Source: an uncultured Ruminococcus sp. (GTDB lineage Bacteria; Bacillota; Clostridia; Oscillospirales; Acutalibacteraceae). From it: a stretch of 6,126 nt of DNA. Position 1 is the stretch's first letter; each line of letters begins with the position of its first letter. The translations under genes and the position numbers were made by a program. The stretch spans positions 1-6,126 of the forward strand of contig CACXGH010000148.1 of assembly GCA_902767175.1 (NCBI GenBank). Reading direction: 5' to 3'. Below, in pieces: positions 1 through 4,488 of the stretch. The notes beneath the pieces are model-generated. The model was not told the DNA's origin. It saw only the letters and a program-made list of their open reading frames with translations, and ran no database searches.

Positions 1-80
1 CGGGTGTCCGGTGGACACCTCTGCCGAAGGCAGAAGCACCGACCGAGCCGGCAGGCGAGACTCGGGGGACATCGACGCTT
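1..80. repeat. GC-rich hairpin cluster, probable intergenic repeat (partial)
   Basis: This stretch is much more GC-rich than the gene beside it. Two perfect hairpins stand back to back: GGTGTCC/GGACACC (3-9 with 13-19, loop GGT) and TCTGCC/GGCAGA (20-25 with 29-34, loop GAA). A third, weaker stem is CCGAG/CTCGG (43-47 with 61-65). The opening GTGTCCGGTGGA resembles GTGACCGGCGGA at the start of the element at 1100-1455, so the two may be related. An open reading frame crosses it but continues antisense into the 82-1032 gene and looks spurious. No T tract follows the hairpins on the minus strand, so a simple intrinsic terminator for that gene is not evident. The left edge of the element is outside the window. 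Confidence 0.5.
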
Positions 81-81
81 G

Positions 82-1032
82 TTATAAAAGGTTTTTTGAT
101 ATTTTCATCGGTCTTGTAAGCATTCTCTTGAGGAAATACGCAAAGCCCGTTGCCAATATCACAATTATTCCTATAACCAATTCGGGAATAACAGCCGAAA
201 TCCCGGACATATCCCCGAGCACCGAATTAGTAATATCTATAGACTCAGATACAACTATACCGCCGCCGTCTCTTTCAATACCGATAGCCGTTTCAAGCAC
301 CATAGCGACATATTCCGACGCAAGAAAAAACACCACGGAAACAGCCGCACAGATAATGCCGCTTTTTTTGGTAGCTCTTTTGCCCGTTGCGACAAAACCG
401 CAGAAGCATAGCACAACAATAAAAATGCTCCATATTCCTCTGACAGGACAGATCTGATACATCAGTATATTCAGCATTGCTCCAAGAGAAGCACCGAAAA
501 GCGCGCCAATAATACCGCTGAACATATGCTGTTGTTTTTTTTCAAACAGGTCTCTTCTCTTTTCGTAAAGCCTTCTTTTTCTGCTGACACAGGCATCGCA
601 TATAGGCATCATTTCACTGCCGACAACATACACACCTGTTTTTCTTTGTCTTGAACATACCCTGCACAAGGGTGCAAGCCTTTCGCTCTTGCACATTACC
701 GTAATAAGATGTACAAGTGCCTTTAGCTGTTCCTTGTCGATATCGGAATCTATGGTCTTTTTCATCTCTATGATAATATGATTTCTCTTGAATCCGTATC
801 TTATCACATACTCCTTATGCTCATCATGAAATTCCGTAAGAGACTCCATCACACCTGACATATCATCAAAGCTTTTAGCCGTGCAGTCAAGTCTGAGCAC
901 ATATTTTCCTTCGCTGTCTCCAAAGCTTATCAGACTATGAAAGCCCAAAAATGTATTGAAAGCCGTTTTCGCTTTTTCATTGTAGCGATATCCCATTGTT
1001 ATGATAAACTCCTGAAATTCACTCTCCGTCAA
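82..1032 (-). CDS. Membrane protein with N-terminal soluble domain and four-cysteine zinc-ribbon-like motif, function unknown
   Basis: I do not recognise this 316-residue protein. Residues 1-115 form a soluble alpha/beta domain. Then come CRVC (123-126) and CDAC (145-148), giving CxxC-x18-CxxC, a spacing that fits a zinc ribbon or rubredoxin-like knuckle. A highly basic segment (151-168, rich in R and K) leads into about four hydrophobic segments near 171-193, 198-216, 223-247 and 281-303. The layout suggests a cytoplasmic metal-binding and sensor-like part tethered to a membrane domain; this is inference. The start is TTG, preceded by an AAAGGA-like site about 11 nt upstream. The ATG at residue 13 has AGGAG 12 nt upstream and is an alternative start. 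The gene stands alone, with its own promoter (1068-1096), and is flanked on both sides by GC-rich hairpin elements. Confidence 0.8.
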   Translation of the reverse strand: MTESEFQEFIITMGYRYNEKAKTAFNTFLGFHSLISFGDSEGKYVLRLDCTAKSFDDMSGVMESLTEFHDEHKEYVIRYGFKRNHIIIEMKKTIDSDIDKEQLKALVHLITVMCKSERLAPLCRVCSRQRKTGVYVVGSEMMPICDACVSRKRRLYEKRRDLFEKKQQHMFSGIIGALFGASLGAMLNILMYQICPVRGIWSIFIVVLCFCGFVATGKRATKKSGIICAAVSVVFFLASEYVAMVLETAIGIERDGGGIVVSESIDITNSVLGDMSGISAVIPELVIGIIVILATGFAYFLKRMLTRPMKISKNLL

Positions 1033-1067
1033 CGCCTTTACCGTCCTTTTATCGTTATCTTATTTTT

Positions 1068-1096
1068 ATTGTATCACATTATATCCTGTTTTTCAA
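1068..1096 (-). promoter_or_regulatory. Sigma-A-type promoter of the 82-1032 membrane-protein gene
   Basis: On the minus strand, TTGAAA (1091-1096) is followed after exactly 17 bp by TACAAT (1068-1073), with TG one base before the -10 (extended -10). A second -10-like TATAAT lies inside the spacer. Transcription would start near 1061, giving a leader of about 30 nt to the TTG start at 1032. No operator-like inverted repeat was seen overlapping it. Confidence 0.72.
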
Positions 1097-1099
1097 GTG

Positions 1100-1455
1100 C
1101 GTGACCGGCGGAGTGCCTCCGCTGTCGATTCGCGCTGTCGTTCGCATATGCTCACTCTGTCATCGTCAAAGGATACCTCATCGCCGCGGCACACGGTGCC
1201 GCTATTCTGCGCTTACCGCCCACGCAGCCAAAAGGCTGTTTTCGGGCTGGCTGACAAAAGAATTAAGGTATGGCATTCTTCTGTCTACCGTGCCTGTTTT
1301 ATTGAGTAAAGAACTCTCGGCGCGGTCAGTTAACTGCCGATTTGCATTTCTGTCAACGCAAATCGGGTGCGGCGACACGCCGCCGGTGCGCTTATGGGCG
1401 GTTTTATTGAATAAAGAAATAGGTGCCTATTGCAAATCCTTTTTCGCACCGTGAA
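1100..1455. repeat. GC-rich hairpin-rich intergenic element, probably a dispersed repeat
   Basis: About 350 bp with no convincing gene. Overlapping open frames exist (1097-1309 and 1101-1454), but they have poor start sites, odd composition and no domain. The sequence is dense in perfect short hairpins: GCGGAG/CTCCGC (1108-1122, loop TGC), GCGGCAC/GTGCCGC (1186-1202, loop ACG), CAGCC/GGCTG (1225-1238, loop AAAA), CCGATTTGC/GCAAATCGG (1337-1366, 12-nt loop) and GCGGCG/CGCCGC (1369-1383, loop ACA). A longer-range inverted pair is ACCGCCCA (1215-1222) with TGGGCGGT (1395-1402). A direct repeat, GTTTTATTGARTAAAGAA, occurs at 1296-1313 and 1401-1418. Composition changes abruptly to AT-rich after about 1500. 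I read it as a noncoding repeat or structured element; the boundaries are approximate. Confidence 0.55.
1296..1418 (+). repeat. 18-bp direct repeat pair inside the hairpin element
   Basis: GTTTTATTGAGTAAAGAA at 1296-1313 recurs as GTTTTATTGAATAAAGAA at 1401-1418 (17 of 18 identical). The 87 bp between them contain the two strongest hairpins of the element (1337-1366 and 1369-1383). This suggests a modular unit bounded by copies of the same AT-rich sequence. Confidence 0.6.
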
Positions 1456-1569
1456 TCGTCCATTTCAGCAAAACAATCACGAGTTACCGCCGTAAATATA
1501 CAAAATATTTTTTATAATGTGTAACAATTCCGACCAAAACGGTACTAAATATATAAAGGAGGCGAGAAA

Positions 1570-1635
1570 ATGCAGGATAATATATTACAAAACGGCTTAC
1601 CGTATCTGATCGCACAAAGTATCGAAAAAGTTTAA
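1570..1635 (+). CDS. Possible 21-residue small peptide with ideal ribosome site
   Basis: ATG at 1570 opens 21 codons ending at TAA (1633-1635). The peptide begins MQDNILQNGLPYL and ends SIEKV. It is preceded by a textbook Shine-Dalgarno AAAGGAGG at 1555-1562 with a 7-nt spacer, as strong as any ribosome site in the window. TATAAT at 1513-1518 could serve as a -10, but no good -35 is placed for it. The peptide is mildly amphipathic, with neither a signal sequence nor a clear membrane segment. It could be a genuine small protein, a leader peptide, or the surviving 5' end of a gene lost when the region was rearranged. I cannot identify it. Confidence 0.35.
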   Translation: MQDNILQNGLPYLIAQSIEKV

Positions 1636-1693
1636 ATTAAAAATTGCACTAAACAAAGCAGCAGTATTAACACAAATATTTGCATAAAACCGC

Positions 1694-1722
1694 TTGAATC
1701 TTCACATAAAATGTAGTATCAT
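1694..1722 (+). promoter_or_regulatory. Candidate distal promoter of the lectin-amidase operon
   Basis: TTGAAT (1694-1699) and TATCAT (1717-1722) are separated by exactly 17 bp. The -10 matches consensus at five of six positions and the -35 at four of six. A transcript from here would carry about 170 nt of leader including both arms of the 1808-1870 inverted repeat, which could then fold upstream of the ribosome site. Confidence 0.4.
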
Positions 1723-1815
1723 AAAAAATAACAAGAATATCCACAATAGCCTTTATATCAAGTGAGGTGATAACCAACGAAAAAAATACCGTCCGCCCAC
1801 AAATAACGTGAGCCT

Positions 1816-1843
1816 TTGACAGACGGGTAATTACCCATATTAT
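1816..1843 (+). promoter_or_regulatory. Proximal promoter of the lectin-amidase operon
   Basis: TTGACA (1816-1821) is a perfect -35. TATTAT (1838-1843), five of six to consensus, follows after 16 bp. Transcription would begin near 1850, leaving about 50 nt to the TTG start at 1900. The spacer is almost entirely occupied by the palindrome at 1825-1836, so the promoter is probably controlled by a dimeric DNA-binding protein. Confidence 0.6.
1825..1836. promoter_or_regulatory. Operator-like perfect palindrome GGGTAATTACCC
   Basis: This twelve-base perfect palindrome lies exactly between the -35 and -10 of the proximal promoter, the classical position for a repressor operator or for a spacer-distorting activator. 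Its left end is 3 bp from the -35 and its right end 1 bp from the -10. No regulator gene is in the window, so the cognate factor is unknown. Confidence 0.5.
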
Positions 1844-1899
1844 TAAATACTATATTTTCAGAAGGCTCACACCTGCATCATTAAAGGAGGTGCTGAACT

Positions 1900-2052
1900 T
1901 TGAAAAAGAGTACGAAAAAATTTTACCGTAAGTTGTGTCTTGTTTTGTCGTTAGTATTGATGCTCTCATCACTGTGCATATCTAATATTACCGTTTCAGC
2001 CGCAATAGACCCGTATATACAGGATTATCTGACCTACAATATAAAAATGTAA
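1900..2052 (+). pseudogene. Signal peptide and N-terminal start of the lectin-amidase protein, cut off by a frame break
   Basis: TTG at 1900 starts 50 codons, with AAAGGAGG (1883-1890) placed 9 nt upstream. The product is a clear secretion signal: a lysine-rich start (KKSTKK, then YRK), a hydrophobic core (about residues 12-27) and a VSA cleavage site near residue 34. The mature start ends ...QDYLTYNIKM and then reads TAA. That stop overlaps the ATG of the 327-codon frame at 2052 (TAATG). Adding one A to the A run at 2043-2047 would give ...YNIKNVMSGQYLDLYN, which joins smoothly into the first ricin-lectin repeat. This is therefore the true 5' end of the following gene, separated by a one-base deletion, a sequencing error, or a -1 frameshift. 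Confidence 0.75.
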
Positions 2053-3035
2053 TGAGCGGTCAGTATCTTGATCTTTACAACGGCAGCACAGCAAACGGAA
2101 CAAATGTTATCCAAAACAAATATTCCGGCAATTCAAGTCAGAGATGGAAAGCTGTATATCTTGGCGGAGGAATGTACAAAATAGTATCAGCGCTTGATAA
2201 TACCAAAGCGTTGACTGTTGCTGGTTCAAGCGGTGCCAACGGACTGAATATTTACATTTCGACCTTTACAAATTCTGTTACCCAGCGTTTTTCAATCGAA
2301 AGAAAAACCGACTATACATGCAAGGTACTGTCAAACGCAAGCAATTATATCGGCGGTATGACGGTGCAAGCCCCTGTTTTTGATGAAGGCGCAAATGTTT
2401 ACCAAATGACCTATAACGGCACTCATAACGATGAGTGGCTTTTTGAGATCTATTCTCCCGCGTATTATAAATCCGAAGGGATACGATATGCAATGGCTAA
2501 TTACGACAACTATTTGGTTACTTATCCCAATCTGAGTAATTTTAATAACAGCGGTAACGATTGTGCAAATTTTGTATCGCAATGCTTGGCTGCCGGAGGA
2601 AAGAGGTATAACGCAAACTGGTATGTGTATAAAAAGAACACTACTTATATAGCTCCTCAGAACAGCACTCAGCTTGATCATACATGGGAGCTATCTGATC
2701 CAAGTCCATGGATCAGCGCTAAGAAGTTTGGCTATTACTGGTCTGATTACGCTACGCATGATACCTTTACCCCACAGCAAATAATCAACAACAACTCTGC
2801 TACAGCCACAGCGTATGGAAAAGGAGACGTTGTACAAATACTTAAACATGACTCGTTTTGGTCTGACTTCATAGGTTTTCATACAATGTATGTAACTGAT
2901 GTAACGGATTCAAGCAATAAAAATACTTTTAAAATGACATATCATTCCGCAAATACGCTAGAGAGAAGATTATTGTATATTTGTTCAGAATATAACAGTT
3001 CCAATTATAGGTTTAGATTTTACAAAATGGTTTAA
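2052..3035 (+). CDS. Secreted ricin-type beta-trefoil lectin / Amidase_6-like protein (main body)
   Basis: Residues 1-134 (numbered from ATG 2052) are a ricin-type beta-trefoil carbohydrate-binding domain. SGQYLDLYNGSTANGTNVIQ opens it, and QRW (30-32), QRF (78-80) and DEW (127-129) mark three repeats. Residues 137-327 match the putative amidase family Amidase_6: a tyrosine-rich helix, NDCANFVSQCLAAGG with the probable nucleophile Cys171, W/Y-rich middle segments, GKGDVV (257-261), His277 in GFHTMYVTDV and His298 in TYHSANT. Family members are secreted cysteine hydrolases thought to act on peptidoglycan or peptide amide bonds. The lectin part would anchor the enzyme to a glycan. The ATG at 2052 has no ribosome site and lies within the lectin fold, so the real start is TTG 1900 and the intact protein would be about 378 residues. 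The next gene begins 20 nt after the stop, suggesting an operon. If the frame break is real, this part would be made only by reinitiation or frameshifting, and reinitiated product would lack an export signal. Confidence 0.8.
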   Translation: MSGQYLDLYNGSTANGTNVIQNKYSGNSSQRWKAVYLGGGMYKIVSALDNTKALTVAGSSGANGLNIYISTFTNSVTQRFSIERKTDYTCKVLSNASNYIGGMTVQAPVFDEGANVYQMTYNGTHNDEWLFEIYSPAYYKSEGIRYAMANYDNYLVTYPNLSNFNNSGNDCANFVSQCLAAGGKRYNANWYVYKKNTTYIAPQNSTQLDHTWELSDPSPWISAKKFGYYWSDYATHDTFTPQQIINNNSATATAYGKGDVVQILKHDSFWSDFIGFHTMYVTDVTDSSNKNTFKMTYHSANTLERRLLYICSEYNSSNYRFRFYKMV

Positions 3036-3750
3036 CGCACGAAAGGGTGATCTTTATGAAAAAGTCCATACTCGCAGTTATCATAGGCACGGCAGGTGTT
3101 CTTGCGGCGACCGCTGCAATAAGTGTGGTGGCAATTTCGGCAAATAATAACAAAAACAATGACACCACCGAAGCTTCCGGGGCAGAGATTTCTGAGATAT
3201 CAAGTGCTATCGAATTAGCCCTGCCCGAAGATAAGGAAGCCATACGCTCCGAGATCATCAGCGAATATAGTGAAAAGCAGGATAAATTACGTCAGCAAAT
3301 GATAGCTGACGGTAAAGATGCACGGAACGCAGCTTTTGACGCTGACGTACAAATGGAAGTAGAACAGGCAAATGAAGCCGCAGACATTCTGAAAAAACAT
3401 AACAGGCTCGACAACAACTTCACCTTTGAAGGCATAAACGATAATTTGGTGTGTTTAAAAGCCGCATGCGATCTGCTTAACAGTTCAGAAAACATTACCG
3501 TAAGAGATCGGGTAGTTGTGGAAATGTTCCTTGAAAGAGGCTACCGTGCGCTTGAGTGGCACGAAGGGACAGAAGATCTCGCAAAAGAAATAGCGAATAC
3601 TATTAGCCTGCCCTACTGATATTGTAATAGATATTAAAAGAAAAACTGACATAACAGATCTGCGCACGAAAGGATGATTTTTATGAAAAAGTCCATACTC
3701 GCAGTTATCATAGGCACGGCAGGCGTACTTGCGGCGACCGCCGCAATAAG
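3036..3750 (+). repeat. 88-bp near-identical 5' blocks of the two tandem paralogues
   Basis: Positions 3036-3123 and 3663-3750 (offset 627) align without gaps, with about five mismatches. The block starts at CGCACGAAAGG, 20 bp before the ATG, and covers the ribosome site and about the first 23 codons. Synonymous sites are conserved too. Identity falls off after it, and the C-terminal domains are clearly diverged. This points to tandem duplication with later homogenisation of the 5' part, or to a conserved 5' regulatory or export cassette. Confidence 0.8.
3056..3619 (+). CDS. Exported helical protein of unknown function, tandem paralogue 1
   Basis: The protein has 187 residues from ATG 3056, chosen because AAAGGG (3042-3047) sits 8 nt upstream; a GTG nine bases earlier overlaps that site. 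Residues 1-29 are a signal peptide or membrane anchor (KK start, alanine/valine-rich core, AISA boundary) with no lipobox cysteine. A polar linker (30-55, rich in N, T, E and S) follows, then a mostly helical, highly charged domain (about 56-187). DNLVCLKAACDLL carries two cysteines, Cys133 and Cys138, kept in the next gene (CxxxxC). No catalytic motif is recognised. It lies 20 nt after the lectin-amidase stop, so it is probably cotranscribed and may act with it outside the membrane. That role is inferred from context only. Confidence 0.82.
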   Translation: MKKSILAVIIGTAGVLAATAAISVVAISANNNKNNDTTEASGAEISEISSAIELALPEDKEAIRSEIISEYSEKQDKLRQQMIADGKDARNAAFDADVQMEVEQANEAADILKKHNRLDNNFTFEGINDNLVCLKAACDLLNSSENITVRDRVVVEMFLERGYRALEWHEGTEDLAKEIANTISLPY

Positions 3751-4255
3751 CGCAGCGGCAATTACGGCGAACAATAACAAAAACAGCGACACGTCAGAAG
3801 CTCCCGTTTCTGAGGTTTCTCAGGCGGCTGAAAGCTCGGCACCCGGCGAAATAGCCCTGCCCAAAGATAAAGAGACTGTCCGTAATAAAATCCAAGAAGA
3901 ACTTAGCGATAAACAGGCACAGTATTATCGGGAAAAGGTAGCAGACGGTGAGGATCCTATAGAAACAAAATGGAAAGCCAAAGAAAAAATGGAGCTTGAA
4001 CAGCTGAACGAGTCAGTTGTTATCCTTAAAAAGTATAACAAGCTCGGCAGTGATTTTTCCATTAAGGGATTTGATGACAACATAGTGTGTCTGAGAGCTT
4101 CATGTGATCTTCTCACCGGTTCGGTAATCATTACACAAAGAGAACGGTGCTATCTTGAACTGCTTCTCGAAAGAGCATACAATGCGCTTAAAGATAACGA
4201 ATCGTACTCCGATCTGATGAAAGAGATCGAGAATATCATAGATCTGCCGAACTGA
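3683..4255 (+). CDS. Exported helical protein of unknown function, tandem paralogue 2
   Basis: The protein has 190 residues from ATG 3683, with AAAGG (3669-3673) 9 nt upstream. An in-frame ATG at 3674 overlaps the ribosome site and is less likely. It has the same plan as its upstream neighbour: an N-terminal export segment (1-29), a polar linker slightly longer than in paralogue 1 (31-57, rich in S, E and A), and a charged helical domain. Shared landmarks are ALP followed by KDKE/EDKE, ILKKxNxL, and DNIVCLRASCDLL with Cys136 and Cys141. It has one extra cysteine, Cys156. Both proteins end in a similar short I-x-LP tail. The gene follows its twin after 63 nt with no convincing promoter between them, so it is probably the last gene of the operon. 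A terminator-like hairpin lies at 4372-4409. The function is not recognised. Confidence 0.82.
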   Translation: MKKSILAVIIGTAGVLAATAAISAAAITANNNKNSDTSEAPVSEVSQAAESSAPGEIALPKDKETVRNKIQEELSDKQAQYYREKVADGEDPIETKWKAKEKMELEQLNESVVILKKYNKLGSDFSIKGFDDNIVCLRASCDLLTGSVIITQRERCYLELLLERAYNALKDNESYSDLMKEIENIIDLPN

Positions 4256-4371
4256 AGCAATAACGATATATAACAAGGCATGAACAACGCACTTACTTAA
4301 GAAACCGCTGAATAAATCACGCCTTATGGCTCAGCACAAAAAAGGATAAGCCGTTTGATTTGACCTGAAAA

Positions 4372-4409
4372 TAAGCCGATGAAGGAAAAGCAAATCCTTC
4401 ATCGGCTTA
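4372..4409 (+). terminator. Strong hairpin, probable terminator of the lectin-amidase operon
   Basis: TAAGCCGATGAAGGA (4372-4386) pairs perfectly with TCCTTCATCGGCTTA (4395-4409) around an 8-nt loop. The plus-strand tail TAATATTATT is only moderately T-rich, so termination may be partial. It sits about 115 nt after the last plus-strand stop codon and before the phosphorylase terminator. Confidence 0.6.
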
Positions 4410-4433
4410 ATATTATTGCAAAACATATATAAA

Positions 4434-4459
4434 AGCCGCCGCATTCCGATGCGGCGGCT
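4434..4459 (-). terminator. Intrinsic terminator of the phosphorylase gene (probably bidirectional)
   Basis: AGCCGCCGCAT (4434-4444) and ATGCGGCGGCT (4449-4459) form a perfect 11-bp GC-rich stem with a 4-nt loop. On the minus strand it is followed by TTTTATATATG, about 30 nt after the phosphorylase stop, which makes a good rho-independent terminator. On the plus strand CTTTT follows, so it could also stop transcripts that pass the hairpin at 4372-4409. Confidence 0.85.
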
Positions 4460-4488
4460 CTTTTAGTGTCCGGTTTGCTGCTTAGGAA

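Larger units (their letters stand above)
1808..1870. repeat. 9-bp inverted repeat bracketing the proximal promoter
   Basis: GTGAGCCTT (1808-1816) and AAGGCTCAC (1862-1870) are exact reverse complements. The pair brackets the -35, palindrome and -10 of the proximal promoter and ends 12 nt before the ribosome site. In a transcript from the distal promoter it could form a stem. In DNA it could be a pair of half-sites for a regulator. Confidence 0.55.
1636..1899 (+). other. AT-rich leader/regulatory region of the lectin-amidase operon
   Basis: No credible protein gene is present. The region carries two candidate promoters (1694-1722 and 1816-1843), a 12-bp palindrome (1825-1836), a 9-bp inverted repeat with a 45-nt interior (1808-1870), and a strong SD-like stretch, AGTGAGGTGATAACC (1761-1775), with no usable start codon at normal spacing. 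The ribosome site AAAGGAGG (1883-1890) then serves the TTG at 1900. The density of signals suggests that the downstream gene is tightly regulated. Confidence 0.5.

Noticed and set aside
11..457. Plus-strand open frame of 148 codons
   Set aside because: It lies mostly antisense to the clearly better minus-strand membrane-protein gene, which has a promoter, ribosome site and membrane topology.
1101..1454. Open frame of 117 codons (and an overlapping 70-codon frame from 1097) in the GC-rich element
   Set aside because: No good ribosome site, biased composition rich in R, C and S, and no domain. The frame runs through multiple perfect hairpins, so the DNA structure explains it better than a protein.
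1761..1815. Strong SD-like AGTGAGGTGATAACC as the start of a leader peptide
   Set aside because: No ATG, GTG or TTG follows at usable spacing. The GTG inside the motif would itself be too close to the SD and gives only 14 codons.
4300..4320. GAAACCGCTGAATAAATC resembling the end of a small insertion element
   Set aside because: No matching inverted end or target duplication was found in the window, and no transposase is present.
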